In this document: piece after piece, positions 7,567 through 15,548 of the stretch
How positions within the stretch are numbered: position 1 is the stretch's first letter
Layout of the letters: each line of letters begins with the position of its first letter
Assembly: GCA_900752815.1 (NCBI GenBank)
Contig: CAADWS010000226.1
Location: 1-24,935, forward strand
DNA: 24,935 nucleotides
Direction: 5' to 3'
From: Bacteroidaceae bacterium
GTDB lineage: Bacteria > Bacteroidota > Bacteroidia > Bacteroidales > Bacteroidaceae
Position numbers and translations under genes: made by a program
The notes under the pieces: generated by a model
Database searches by the model: none
What the model was told of the DNA's origin: nothing
What the model saw: the letters and a program-made list of their open reading frames with translations, nothing else

Positions 7567-8793
7567 ATGGGCAAAAGTATGCATTTTAGCGGACAGCCGC
7601 TCTATGGTCAGGTAATAAAATTACTGAATAAGTCAACAATCCTTCAGATAAGTAGCTGACATGGCGGTGAACGCTATATAAAGCGATTCGATTGCTGGAC
7701 ACACCTTGTTGTTATGCTCTACGCTGTTATCATGCGTTTTGATTCATTGCGCGAGATAACGGCTTCCCTACAGGCAGAAGCCCGCAAACTTTGTCATTTG
7801 GGCATAACAACTATGCCCTCACGCAGTACTCTTTCCGATGCCAACAAACGGCGGCCGGAGGTTATATTTGAGTCCATCTACCGTGATTTATACGCTACAT
7901 ATAGGCATGTGCTTTCCTCGGACAGCCGCAAAAACAGGGATGCTGTCTGGATGAGGCGTCTGCAGATTATCGACTCCACTACCGTTACACTGTTCTCCAA
8001 TCTGTTGTTCAAGGGTGTGGGCCGTCATCCAAAGACCGGCAAGAAGAAGGGAGGTATAAAGGTACACACCGTCATACACGCCAACGAAGGAGTCCCTTCA
8101 GATATAAAGTTTACATCCGCAGCCACCAACGATTCTTTTATGCTAAGGCCGTCAATATTGAGCAAAGGAGACATAGTTGCCATGGACCGGGCATATATTG
8201 ACTATGAGAAACTGGAAGCGCTCACGCAAAGAGGAGTTCTGTATGTGACAAAAATGAAGAAGAATCTGAAATACAGGATTATGGAGGACTGTATGTACCA
8301 GACTACAGACGGTCTCATGGAAGTGCGTATACAACAAGTCACCTTCTCAAAAGTTCTGAAGGGAGGAGAAACACTGATTCATCATGCCCGTATCATTACC
8401 TATGCCGATACCAACAAGCGCAAACTGGTTGCACTGCTTACAAACGATATGGAATCAGACCCGAACGAATTTATAGAAATCTACCGTAAACGATGGGAAA
8501 TTGAGTTGCTGTTCAAGCAGATAAAACAGAACTTCCCGTTAAAATACTTCTATGGAGAAAGTGCAAATGCCATCAAAATACAGATTTGGGTGACGCTTAT
8601 AGCCAATCTGCTGCTGATGGTAATGAAAAAGGGACTGACACGTTCCTGGAGTTTCTCCGGACTCGCCACCATGATACGGATTACACTGATGTATTATGTT
8701 GATTTCTACAGTCTGTTTAATCATCCGGAGAAAGATAGGGAAACGCTATTAAATCCGAAGCAGAAAAATGATTACCAACTATTCCTCTTTTGA
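7567..8793 (+). pseudogene. IS4-family DDE transposase interrupted by an in-frame TGA at codon 31
   Basis: From the ATG at 7567 the frame reads MGKSMHFSGQPLYGQVIKLL, the typical start of Bacteroides IS4-type transposases, then hits TGA at 7657-7659. It continues in the same frame (HGGERYIKRFDCWTHLVV) into the long open stretch from 7714, for 408 codons before the final stop. The catalytic part is intact: Asp in IIDSTTV, Asp in VAMDRAY, and the YREK motif (YRKRWEIELLFKQIK, Y-x2-R-x3-E-x6-K). The TGA is most simply a C-to-T change of an Arg codon. Translation could restart at the ATG at 7714, giving a 359-residue protein without the N-terminal DNA-binding region, so the copy is probably inactive. 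A sequencing error is the main alternative. Confidence 0.8.
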
Positions 8794-8869
8794 GGGGGCT
8801 TGGATTTACAAAATAAGACTTGAACAATGAATACACAATGGTCGAGAGGAATATTTTTATATTTTATCG

Positions 8870-8886
8870 TTTATCGGACAGCAATA
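8870..8886. repeat. IS right terminal inverted repeat
   Basis: Exact complement of 7457-7473. It lies 77 bp after the transposase stop and just before the terminator of the convergent operon. Confidence 0.88.
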
Positions 8887-8910
8887 ATTTGGGATAAAAG
8901 CTAAAAATAT

Positions 8911-8963
8911 ACCCATCCGCGAATACGAGTATTTCAACGAGTTCTGTATTTGCGCGGATGGGT
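8911..8963 (-). terminator. Terminator of the minus-strand five-gene operon
   Basis: ACCCATCCGCG (8911-8921) pairs with CGCGGATGGGT (8953-8963), an 11-bp perfect stem with a 31-nt loop. Reading on the minus strand it follows the stop at 8987 and is followed by an A+T-rich, T-containing tract. It also separates the operon from the convergent transposase. Confidence 0.7.
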
Positions 8964-8986
8964 GTATTTTGTATATTAGGCCAATA

Positions 8987-10201
8987 TTAATGCCTATCGC
9001 CACCAATTATTATATTGTCTTTAAGCAATTCAAAAGAATACCACTTAGTACCATCTAGCTCTCTGCTTACGAAAATAGTAGCAGAATTGTCTCCTTCTTC
9101 AATATAAATATTTGAGCTATTGGTGTAACACTCTCCATTATCGTTGAATGCCCTTACCCTTACCGTTACGCTTCCTTCTGTCATACCGTAATAATCAAAA
9201 CTTAAATATCCTGAACTAAAATTAAATGTAGTTTCCTTGACAAAAAAGGGTTGGCGATTGCGTATTTTACTCTGAAGTTGTTCTAAACTGTTTTCAACTT
9301 CTATTCTGCGTGATTCTTCTATTTGACGACTTTGTTCCAGTTCTTGATTCTTTGTATTCATATCTGAAATCTGATTATAAAGACTATCCATAGAATCCTT
9401 CTGCATATTAATGGTGTCATTTGCATTTGATAGTGCGCCACGAGTAAGATTAAGATTATTATTTAAGGAGAATAGACCAATAGAGCACCCTAATAATATG
9501 GCAAAGAGGATAAGAACAAACTTGAATTGCTTTTTTTGCCGAAGTGTGTTAGCATGTTCAACTTGTAATTTTTCAAGTTTTTCTATTAATTCCTTCTTTT
9601 CTCTGTTGAGTTTGGTAAGTACACCTTTATAACTATTCATTTGAGTTGTATTAAACCCCTTAGATTTATAGATATAGGTGTATCCATTAATATGGCTTGA
9701 TTTTATAATCTCTTCCAAATCATCTTCAACGACAAAATCTTTTACAGAATTTTTTGCTGTTCCGTAGCTAACAGGTGGTAAAGGTCTTACATGACTTTCT
9801 AATCGGTTAAAACCTGCTCGCAAAGACTCTGTTATTAGATCAATTTCCTCACGATTTAAATAAAGTTGCTCGACACTCGTCACGACATCGCCTTGTTCAT
9901 TGAAATGAATAAGATGGCCTTTTGTCACCATACTAGTGATAGTGTTTTCAAAGATTGAAAAGAGTCCATCAATACGCGTTAGCATCAAACCGTTCAGTAC
10001 TATACATAAACCAATGTACCGTTCTTTTTCTAGTTTACGAATGTAACCATAGTACATAAGGTTACCATCACGATGAATGGCAACCTGTGTGGTTGATTTT
10101 GCTGTGTCATGAAATTTGTCAAATATTCCTGATGCATAATCGTCAGGGTATTGAGTATAACCGCTATTAAACTCGCCAAACAAATAAACGCTTACATTCA
10201 T
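8987..10201 (-). CDS. Single-pass membrane protein with coiled coils and periplasmic beta domain (operon gene 5)
   Basis: This 404-residue protein is of no family I recognise. In order it has an N-terminal globular domain (1-180), a coiled coil (about 190-222), a basic RQKKQFK stop, one TM helix (about 226-244), a long coiled coil (252-314) and a C-terminal beta-rich domain (318-404). The positive-inside rule puts the N-terminal part in the cytosol and the second coiled coil plus beta domain in the periplasm. The N-terminal domain resembles that of the 497-residue protein two genes upstream: Y[FI][AG]L, then [IL]N, then I-x-[NG]-[IL]-[YF], with VxI and G before them. The two are therefore likely paralogues. 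Its ATG lies one base after the stop of the protease gene, so the two are translationally linked. It is the last gene of the operon. Confidence 0.85.
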   Translation of the reverse strand: MNVSVYLFGEFNSGYTQYPDDYASGIFDKFHDTAKSTTQVAIHRDGNLMYYGYIRKLEKERYIGLCIVLNGLMLTRIDGLFSIFENTITSMVTKGHLIHFNEQGDVVTSVEQLYLNREEIDLITESLRAGFNRLESHVRPLPPVSYGTAKNSVKDFVVEDDLEEIIKSSHINGYTYIYKSKGFNTTQMNSYKGVLTKLNREKKELIEKLEKLQVEHANTLRQKKQFKFVLILFAILLGCSIGLFSLNNNLNLTRGALSNANDTINMQKDSMDSLYNQISDMNTKNQELEQSRQIEESRRIEVENSLEQLQSKIRNRQPFFVKETTFNFSSGYLSFDYYGMTEGSVTVRVRAFNDNGECYTNSSNIYIEEGDNSATIFVSRELDGTKWYSFELLKDNIIIGGDRH

Positions 10202-10202
10202 G

Positions 10203-10766
10203 CTATTTTAGTTTGAAATTTATTGTCTGGTTTTCGTTATCAACTGCATATGCAGCAACGCGGTTAAGAACTTCGTTACCCAAAAGAAGTGGTGCATTAT
10301 TGTTAGCAGAAACAGTTGCTATGACATCAGTACAACGAATTTTTCCATCAAGGATTACCTCCTTTAGATTTATGACCATATTTTCAACGATACTCCCATC
10401 TGCAATTTGCGACGGTGTTATTCCAAGAATATCTTCCTTGGTCAAATAGCCTTTCTGATATAAATAGTTAGCTTCAGCAATAGAAATGAGAGTACTGGAA
10501 CAGCCTGTGTCGAAAATCATTTCAAAACCTAAACCATTTACAGATACTTTGACGTATTTCACCCCACCCTTTTCCGTAAATGGAATTGAAATAATCTCTG
10601 TATCCGTCATCTGTTCATAATCAGAACGTGCGTATTCGTTATAATCAATCGAATTTTCCTCAACCTCTGTTTCACTATCATAGAAAGCCGGCTTTTTTTT
10701 CTTCTCACCGCTACATGCGTAACACATTATAGCGGTGAGAAATAGAATAAGATATTTGAACCTCAT
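10203..10766 (-). CDS. Retropepsin-like (clan AA) aspartic protease lipoprotein (operon gene 4)
   Basis: This 187-residue protein has a short signal sequence ending near IMCYAC, with Cys18 as the probable lipidation site, so it should be anchored facing the periplasm. Lysines rather than acidic residues follow the Cys, so no surface-export signal is evident. After a linker comes one retropepsin-like domain: FDTGCSSTLIS carries the catalytic Asp86-Thr-Gly, and PLLLGNEVL (159-167) is the second family signature, the hydrophobic-hydrophobic-Gly turn before the C-terminal helix. With one DTG per chain it should work as a dimer. It sits between two membrane proteins with periplasmic domains, one base from each neighbour. 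Those domains are the obvious candidate substrates, though this is inference. Confidence 0.85.
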   Translation of the reverse strand: MRFKYLILFLTAIMCYACSGEKKKKPAFYDSETEVEENSIDYNEYARSDYEQMTDTEIISIPFTEKGGVKYVKVSVNGLGFEMIFDTGCSSTLISIAEANYLYQKGYLTKEDILGITPSQIADGSIVENMVINLKEVILDGKIRCTDVIATVSANNNAPLLLGNEVLNRVAAYAVDNENQTINFKLK

Positions 10767-10767
10767 A

Positions 10768-12261
10768 TTATTCTGATACTGTATCTACTGCAATTTCTTT
10801 ACTTACAAAAACTTCACCATTTACAACATAAGAGATTTTACAAATCCCTATGTGTTTAGGTTTTAGCTTCCCATTGGAAATCTCAAAATCATTTGATTCC
10901 CACTTTCCTCCAAGTTCATTGACATTGACATTCTTTAAAGAAACAGAATACGTGTTTCCATATCGCATAGGTTTTTTCTCACTGATGCCTGTAATGTCAA
11001 TTTTTGCATTAGGGAACATTCTTCTAAATGTATCAATATCGCCAGTGTTAGAAGTGAGGCCTTTGTTTATGTCCTGTATACTTTTTATTTGTTTTTCTAA
11101 TTGTTTTATTCTTTCATTGGCAGCAAGAAGTTCTTTAGAAGAATCTTCGCTACCGGCACAACTCTTTGGTAAAGTAAAACCGACAATGCCAAGTAATACG
11201 ATCATAACAAAGAAATCAGTAAAAGGATGGATTCCACGAACAATTTTTATAAATGAAAATCTATCATTCTCTTCATTTGGTTTTGAACCTCTTCTAAGCT
11301 TATGGTCATGAGACATATTTGCTGGCATTCTAAGGACTTCTGCTCCCGAAATACTGTCGTAAACCTTTGAGATTATAGCATTTGACTTTTCAAGTTTTCT
11401 CTGAGATTCCTCGAACTTTGTCTTGTACTTTTCGTTATCCTCGGCCTTCTTAGTAAGTTCATTTACTGTATTCCCCAAGCGCTTAATCTCCTCGTTAGCT
11501 TTGTTATTTGTTTCTTGAAGATTCTCGATTATCTTGTCGGCATCTTTGTATTGTTTCTTAATATTTTGAATATCTCTCTCTCTTTCTTGTTTTACAATTG
11601 CAATTTCCTTTTGAGTTTGTGTGGTCACAGCATTAATCCTATCATTCATTCCTTTGATTATTTGCTGTTCACGAGAACTTGGATAATGGGGAGAAATCGC
11701 TATTGAACTATAGTTTTTTATATGTTTGGCAATAACCTTTACGTCGCATTCAAGAAGATTCAATGTTGCGGTTTCATCTTGCCCATTTACTTTGAATCCG
11801 TTTAGGGGAACGAAATCAGAGTCAGAGGAGAATTGCATTAGATATTTATAGATTTCCTGTTCTAATGCCTTGAGATTATCATCTACTTGTAGAAAATCAG
11901 AAATTCCATATTTGAAAACGCTGCTAACGGTATTTATTACAGAGCCGATGATGAACTTTTTGAATGCAGCATCCAGTAGATTATATATATTCTGAATGTC
12001 AGCATAATAGTAATTAATACGCAGCGTTAATGCGAAATAACCACCAGAACGTCCGCTATAGTCACTCGTATTACCAACAAAATAGGTGTAATAGCTATAG
12101 ACAGAAGAACCGAATTGACGTATTTCTACAAACATTTGAGTAGGAACGCTTGATTTTCGACCATAGAACGTGTCTATATAATTACCATCTAGATTTCCTA
12201 CGCCCCACGAACATTGTCCCTTTGGCACTCCATGGGCATACAATTTTATGTCATAATTCAT
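10768..12261 (-). CDS. Membrane protein with N-terminal signalling-like domain, coiled coils and Ig-like periplasmic domain (operon gene 3)
   Basis: This 497-residue protein has an N-terminal globular domain (1-190) starting YDIKLYAHGVPKGQ, then a highly charged coiled coil (about 200-300), a basic linker, one TM helix (about 347-365), a second coiled coil (372-400) and a C-terminal beta domain (410-497) whose strand pattern looks like a bacterial Ig-like fold. By charge, the N-terminus is cytosolic and the C-terminus periplasmic. The N-terminal domain recalls the GTPase-associated proteins (GAP1-N type) described beside bacterial conflict GTPases; that similarity is from memory and not proven. 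It is related to the last protein of the operon. It starts three bases after the GTPase stop and ends one base before the protease start, which argues for a fixed complex. Confidence 0.85.
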   Translation of the reverse strand: MNYDIKLYAHGVPKGQCSWGVGNLDGNYIDTFYGRKSSVPTQMFVEIRQFGSSVYSYYTYFVGNTSDYSGRSGGYFALTLRINYYYADIQNIYNLLDAAFKKFIIGSVINTVSSVFKYGISDFLQVDDNLKALEQEIYKYLMQFSSDSDFVPLNGFKVNGQDETATLNLLECDVKVIAKHIKNYSSIAISPHYPSSREQQIIKGMNDRINAVTTQTQKEIAIVKQERERDIQNIKKQYKDADKIIENLQETNNKANEEIKRLGNTVNELTKKAEDNEKYKTKFEESQRKLEKSNAIISKVYDSISGAEVLRMPANMSHDHKLRRGSKPNEENDRFSFIKIVRGIHPFTDFFVMIVLLGIVGFTLPKSCAGSEDSSKELLAANERIKQLEKQIKSIQDINKGLTSNTGDIDTFRRMFPNAKIDITGISEKKPMRYGNTYSVSLKNVNVNELGGKWESNDFEISNGKLKPKHIGICKISYVVNGEVFVSKEIAVDTVSE

Positions 12262-12264
12262 ATT

Positions 12265-13203
12265 TTATCCTTTTATACTCTTCATAATTGCATTCCAAAG
12301 TTTTACACAATACTCTCTAGGCCCTTCCTGATATGTGAATCCGTTGAGTGCAGGAGTGTAGTAGCCTGTTTGGAATGGTACGAAATCGCAATTGTATTTT
12401 GTAATCCAACTAGTCAGTGGATTTTGATTCAAGAACGGTGAAAAGATATTGGGATAGAGATATTTGACTTCATCGATAGCTGCTGATTTGTTGATTTCAC
12501 CAACGCCACGAACAAATTTTGTGAGGTCTATCTTATTAAAGATGAAAATTGTATTATCCTTAGCACGCATACTCTGTTTAAGGCGGGAAATCTTTGTTAC
12601 ATAGTTCAAACGGTCTGTATGATCCATCCAATCAGGCTCAACCATGATTGTCCAAACCTTACGATTTGAGCATGCAATGATTGTGTTTACATAGTTTGGG
12701 AAGCCAGCATTGGGCTTTTTGGGATTGAAATAATATTCGCCTGGTGCTTCAAGAATTTGACAAAGACGACGGCCATTCTTGATTACCTCAACCAACATAA
12801 AACTGATACGGTTGGTAGAATCAGCTGCATTGTTGCTGTTCATAGTCTCATCAAATTTATCGCAAATTTCCGCATAGTTAGTGTCAGATGTTGGACGGAA
12901 TGTGCGGATTGGAGCAACAGTATAACCCTCTGCTTGCAAGAAACGTGTCAAACGCACTAGTGTCATTGTTTTACCACATGAAGGAGGGCCAAATAAAATA
13001 ACTAGAGGTGCATTAGGATCAGATATGGTGACACGAATACTATTTGGGTCATTCATTTCGGCAGTACTCAAACCATGAATACCATTTGGTGTAGATTCCT
13101 CAGTTTGTATTGGGGTGGCAATAACTTGTTCTTCAAGGGCTATTGACTTATCCTCAATATTTGTAACGGGAGTTTCCGATATAGGATTGTGTGTAACTGG
13201 CAT
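12265..13203 (-). CDS. P-loop GTPase (operon gene 2)
   Basis: This 312-residue soluble protein has no signal or TM segment. Residues 1-55 look disordered. The G domain then shows GPPSCGKT (72-79, Walker A/G1), a switch II region reading LEAPGE (151-156) where DxxG is usual, and NKID (223-226, G4), which indicates guanine specificity. The atypical G3 could mean slow or partner-dependent hydrolysis. It resembles the GTPases found in bacterial GTPase-associated conflict systems more than translation or Era-type GTPases, but I cannot assign a family with certainty. It lies 33 bp after the four-TM protein and three bases before the coiled-coil membrane protein, so the likely partner is that protein's cytosolic domain. 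A nearby 14-bp A+T palindrome (13207-13220) lies in its upstream gap. Confidence 0.85.
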   Translation of the reverse strand: MPVTHNPISETPVTNIEDKSIALEEQVIATPIQTEESTPNGIHGLSTAEMNDPNSIRVTISDPNAPLVILFGPPSCGKTMTLVRLTRFLQAEGYTVAPIRTFRPTSDTNYAEICDKFDETMNSNNAADSTNRISFMLVEVIKNGRRLCQILEAPGEYYFNPKKPNAGFPNYVNTIIACSNRKVWTIMVEPDWMDHTDRLNYVTKISRLKQSMRAKDNTIFIFNKIDLTKFVRGVGEINKSAAIDEVKYLYPNIFSPFLNQNPLTSWITKYNCDFVPFQTGYYTPALNGFTYQEGPREYCVKLWNAIMKSIKG

Positions 13204-13236
13204 AATATAATTTAAATTATAGTTAATAACTTATTG

Positions 13237-14295
13237 TTAATCTTCGCGCTTTTTGAACGCAATATCAAAGAAAATAAATGCGGCAACATCCACAAGTATA
13301 GAAATGAGGACCCAGAAGAAAAATCCATGACCTTCATACTCACCAGAAATGAAATCTTCCCAAACGTCAAATACACTAATCATACGCTTTACTTTAGTAA
13401 CTGCATTAGGAGTAGTGTAAGCTGTTTGGTCGGTTTCATCTTTGAAATCAACAAACTGCTTATATGTGCGAATTGTGGCGTAACCCGCATTGAGTTTGTC
13501 GCAAATAATCTTTATATCTTCTGCATTATTCAGATCAAGAGAGCCATCTTCGATACTTTTCTTTACAATCTCTAGATTTTTGTAATCCTTATCTGCTTGT
13601 TTCTGATGGTTATTGTTGGTTGGGGTCATTTCCTTGACGATGTTCAATTTCTTCGCATCCATCAGAATGTACATTTTAGTACGGTAAGCATCATAAAGCT
13701 TTTGGCGATCTTGAACAGAAGTACCCTTGAAAGTAAGTGGCTCTATCTTAGCAACACCAAGAATCTCTGCAAAATCACGAAGAATGGATTTCGCTTTTGG
13801 ACCCAAGCCGGGGTTGGCATCATTTTCGATTTCTGCTTTGAGTTCACCTAACTTTACATTAATTTTTTTTTCGAGTTCTGCAAGGCGAATCTGTATTCGT
13901 GTTTCAGTAGTGACATTGTCTCTAATCTGCGCCAAATAACCTTCAGTGGTAGCAATATCGTTTGCAACTTTGTCACTAATAACACTGCGATAGAAGAAAG
14001 TGTGGGTATTAGTAGGCATACTACATGCCAACCAGAATACGAGAAGAATAAGAGTTCCACCAAAGAGGCGAAGACCTCTTTTCTCTACATAAACTCTTTG
14101 GTTAAGACTGTCAACAATCAACTTGGTTCCCCATGAAGCAATGAAAAAGAATCCAATTGTGACAATCCAACACATAGCTAAAGGCCAAGAAGAGAGCAAT
14201 AGATGCAATGACTCTGCCGTTGCCCAACAACTAACTGCAGCAAAAGCGATATATGCCAGCGTGCAGAAAACTTTTAAGAACTTGTTTCCGTTCAT
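13237..14295 (-). CDS. Four-TM membrane protein with large predicted periplasmic loop (operon gene 1)
   Basis: The family of this 352-residue protein is not recognised. Three TM helices lie near the N-terminus (about 5-24, 37-58, 72-92). A hydrophilic, helical, partly coiled-coil region of about 220 residues follows (95-315), then a fourth TM helix (about 318-340) and a KKRED tail. Basic residues between TM2 and TM3 and after TM4 place those parts inside, so the 220-residue region should be periplasmic. The ATG at 14295 is chosen over a GTG at 14325 because the latter adds a hydrophilic stub and overlaps the relic ORF upstream. It opens the operon. A sensor or channel-like role upstream of the GTPase is inference. 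Confidence 0.82.
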   Translation of the reverse strand: MNGNKFLKVFCTLAYIAFAAVSCWATAESLHLLLSSWPLAMCWIVTIGFFFIASWGTKLIVDSLNQRVYVEKRGLRLFGGTLILLVFWLACSMPTNTHTFFYRSVISDKVANDIATTEGYLAQIRDNVTTETRIQIRLAELEKKINVKLGELKAEIENDANPGLGPKAKSILRDFAEILGVAKIEPLTFKGTSVQDRQKLYDAYRTKMYILMDAKKLNIVKEMTPTNNNHQKQADKDYKNLEIVKKSIEDGSLDLNNAEDIKIICDKLNAGYATIRTYKQFVDFKDETDQTAYTTPNAVTKVKRMISVFDVWEDFISGEYEGHGFFFWVLISILVDVAAFIFFDIAFKKRED

Positions 14296-14318
14296 GATTA
14301 AAAAACTTGTTCCGCTGG

Positions 14319-14405
14319 CTACCACGGCAGAGATAAATAGTCTATTTTACCATACATACTAAAGCGCGGAGCCGATACATCTGCTAATTCTGCATTCAGA
14401 GCCAT
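14319..14405 (-). pseudogene. Short ORF, possible relic C-terminus of a lost gene or small protein
   Basis: From the ATG at 14405 the minus strand encodes 28 residues, MALNAELADV...YLSLPW, ending at TAG (14321-14319). The same frame is open upstream through a GTG at 14447 (42 residues) and back to a TAA near 14545. After the TAG it continues as PAEQVF to a TAA just before the next gene. The residue mix looks protein-like, unlike the rest of this spacer. It may be a truncated gene or a small operon leader protein. Too short to classify. Confidence 0.3.
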
Positions 14406-14676
14406 AGAAATTACTTGTCCGTCTGAATGTGCAATGCTTGACCCCACGTAGAGGTGTATATAGTAACTAACAATGACATCAAGGTACAAAATAAGTACAT
14501 CGAACCAATGAGAGCTATATATAATACAACCAATGGGGCGTTACATTGCTGTGTTTTTGACGGAATTCGATTTTTTTCAAGTTACAAAATGCCAAAACCA
14601 AAGCACAGTAAACGCCTTATGTCTGTATGCGATTCCTCTTGTCCCTTTTATGAGGGACTATTCAGATAATCTGTTG

Positions 14677-14684
14677 CAAAATTA
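14677..14684 (-). promoter_or_regulatory. Candidate -7 element for the five-gene operon
   Basis: On the minus strand this reads TAATTTTG, matching TAnnTTTG. No good -33 TTTG is found at the right distance, and the element lies about 380 bp from the chosen start at 14295. Support is weak. Confidence 0.25.
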
Positions 14685-14826
14685 CACAAAAATCCTTAAA
14701 TATCGTATGTTTTTTACTCTCAAACATTAAAATAAACCCGTTTTTTGACTTCAACTCACAATTTGCACACCGAACAGCATTATTTTGAATAGTATTAACC
14801 TATAAAAGTACTATGAGTTTAGTTTT

Positions 14827-14842
14827 ATTACTGTCCGATAAA
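14827..14842. repeat. Solitary IS terminal repeat
   Basis: ATTACTGTCCGATAAA matches the left IS end (7458-7473) at 15 of 16 positions and in the same orientation. No transposase remnant follows to the right. With the intact IS on the other side, the operon is bracketed by IS ends, as if a second IS copy had been largely deleted. Confidence 0.6.
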
Positions 14843-14926
14843 CTCGATTAAATACATCCAACATATGCTTTTTTCAGTTAAGAGAAAATATTTGCCGAAT
14901 CCATCGATAACACAGAAAAATTCTAT

Positions 14927-14934
14927 TAAATTTG
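14927..14934 (+). promoter_or_regulatory. Candidate -7 element for the gene at 15075
   Basis: TAAATTTG fits the Bacteroidales TAnnTTTG consensus, 140 bp before the start. No convincing -33 element is present at the usual spacing. Confidence 0.3.
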
Positions 14935-15074
14935 CAGCAGTCATGGGTATGGAAATGTTTATGTAACTTATTAATATTCAATAATAAAGATTATGGAAAT
15001 ATCTCATTTCCACAACTTTTCAAAGATTCTCTTATACCGACTCACATTATTTAATGTAAAGTATTGGAAATAAA

Positions 15075-15548
15075 ATGAATTGGAAACGTAGTGTTATTGT
15101 TGGTATGTATGTGTTAGTTGTGTTGTCATTTGTATGGATGGACGCAACGCATATTGTTCGAGAGGGTAATTCTAATTATTCTCCAGAGCCTTTTTCGCTT
15201 TGGAACACAGAGCCTTGGGCTTGGGCTTTCCCTTTGCTGGGAGTAGCCATGCTATTACTTCCCTGGTTCTGGAGGATGGGAGCCAAGACAGGGGTGTGGG
15301 GATGGAGTCTGTTTCCCTGTAAGCATACGAATATTTCACGATTTATAGGATTTTTTTTAAGTCTTATTAATTTGATAGTTAGCTTTTCGGCTATTAGTCT
15401 TACGATTATGTGCGGCATACTTTCAACAGGTGGTTGGTATAAGTCGGAGGATTGGTGGGTAATGTTAGCTATGTATGGCTTTTGTGGCTTTATTGCAGCG
15501 GTGGTAAATCTGTGTTATGGGCTGTTTTCTGTAAAGAAATACAGGTAG
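15075..15548 (+). CDS. Orphan four-TM membrane protein
   Basis: This is a 157-residue protein of unknown function with four predicted TM helices (about 7-24, 46-66, 90-113 and 130-150) and a short basic C-terminus, YGLFSVKKYR. It has many Trp residues and no catalytic motif that I can name. It is transcribed away from the five-gene operon and shares that operon's A+T-rich composition. It lies inside the 54-bp repeats, so it belongs to the island. It could be an immunity or accessory protein of the operon, or simply separate cargo. Nothing in the sequence decides between these. Confidence 0.75.
   Translation: MNWKRSVIVGMYVLVVLSFVWMDATHIVREGNSNYSPEPFSLWNTEPWAWAFPLLGVAMLLLPWFWRMGAKTGVWGWSLFPCKHTNISRFIGFFLSLINLIVSFSAISLTIMCGILSTGGWYKSEDWWVMLAMYGFCGFIAAVVNLCYGLFSVKKYR

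Larger units (their letters stand above)
7457..8886 (+). mobile_element. IS4-family insertion sequence
   Basis: The element is about 1.43 kb and is bounded by 17-bp perfect terminal inverted repeats, TATTGCTGTCCGATAAA at 7457-7473 and its complement at 8870-8886. It contains a DDE transposase with the YREK signature. No target-site duplication is evident when the outer flanks are compared, which suggests a rearrangement after insertion. The left end abuts the 54-bp repeat exactly. Confidence 0.88.
14448..15074. other. A+T-rich divergent intergenic region
   Basis: This stretch separates the minus-strand operon from the plus-strand gene at 15075. It holds candidate -7 elements for each direction and a solitary IS end, plus unremarkable A+T-rich sequence. 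No further gene, tRNA or repeat was seen. Confidence 0.6.

Noticed and set aside
7457..8886. Target-site duplication around the IS
   Set aside because: The bases just outside the two inverted repeats were compared and do not match, so none is reported.
13207..13220. 14-bp perfect palindrome ATAATTTAAATTAT upstream of the GTPase gene as an operator
   Set aside because: In such A+T-rich sequence a palindrome of this kind is expected by chance, and it lies inside the operon.
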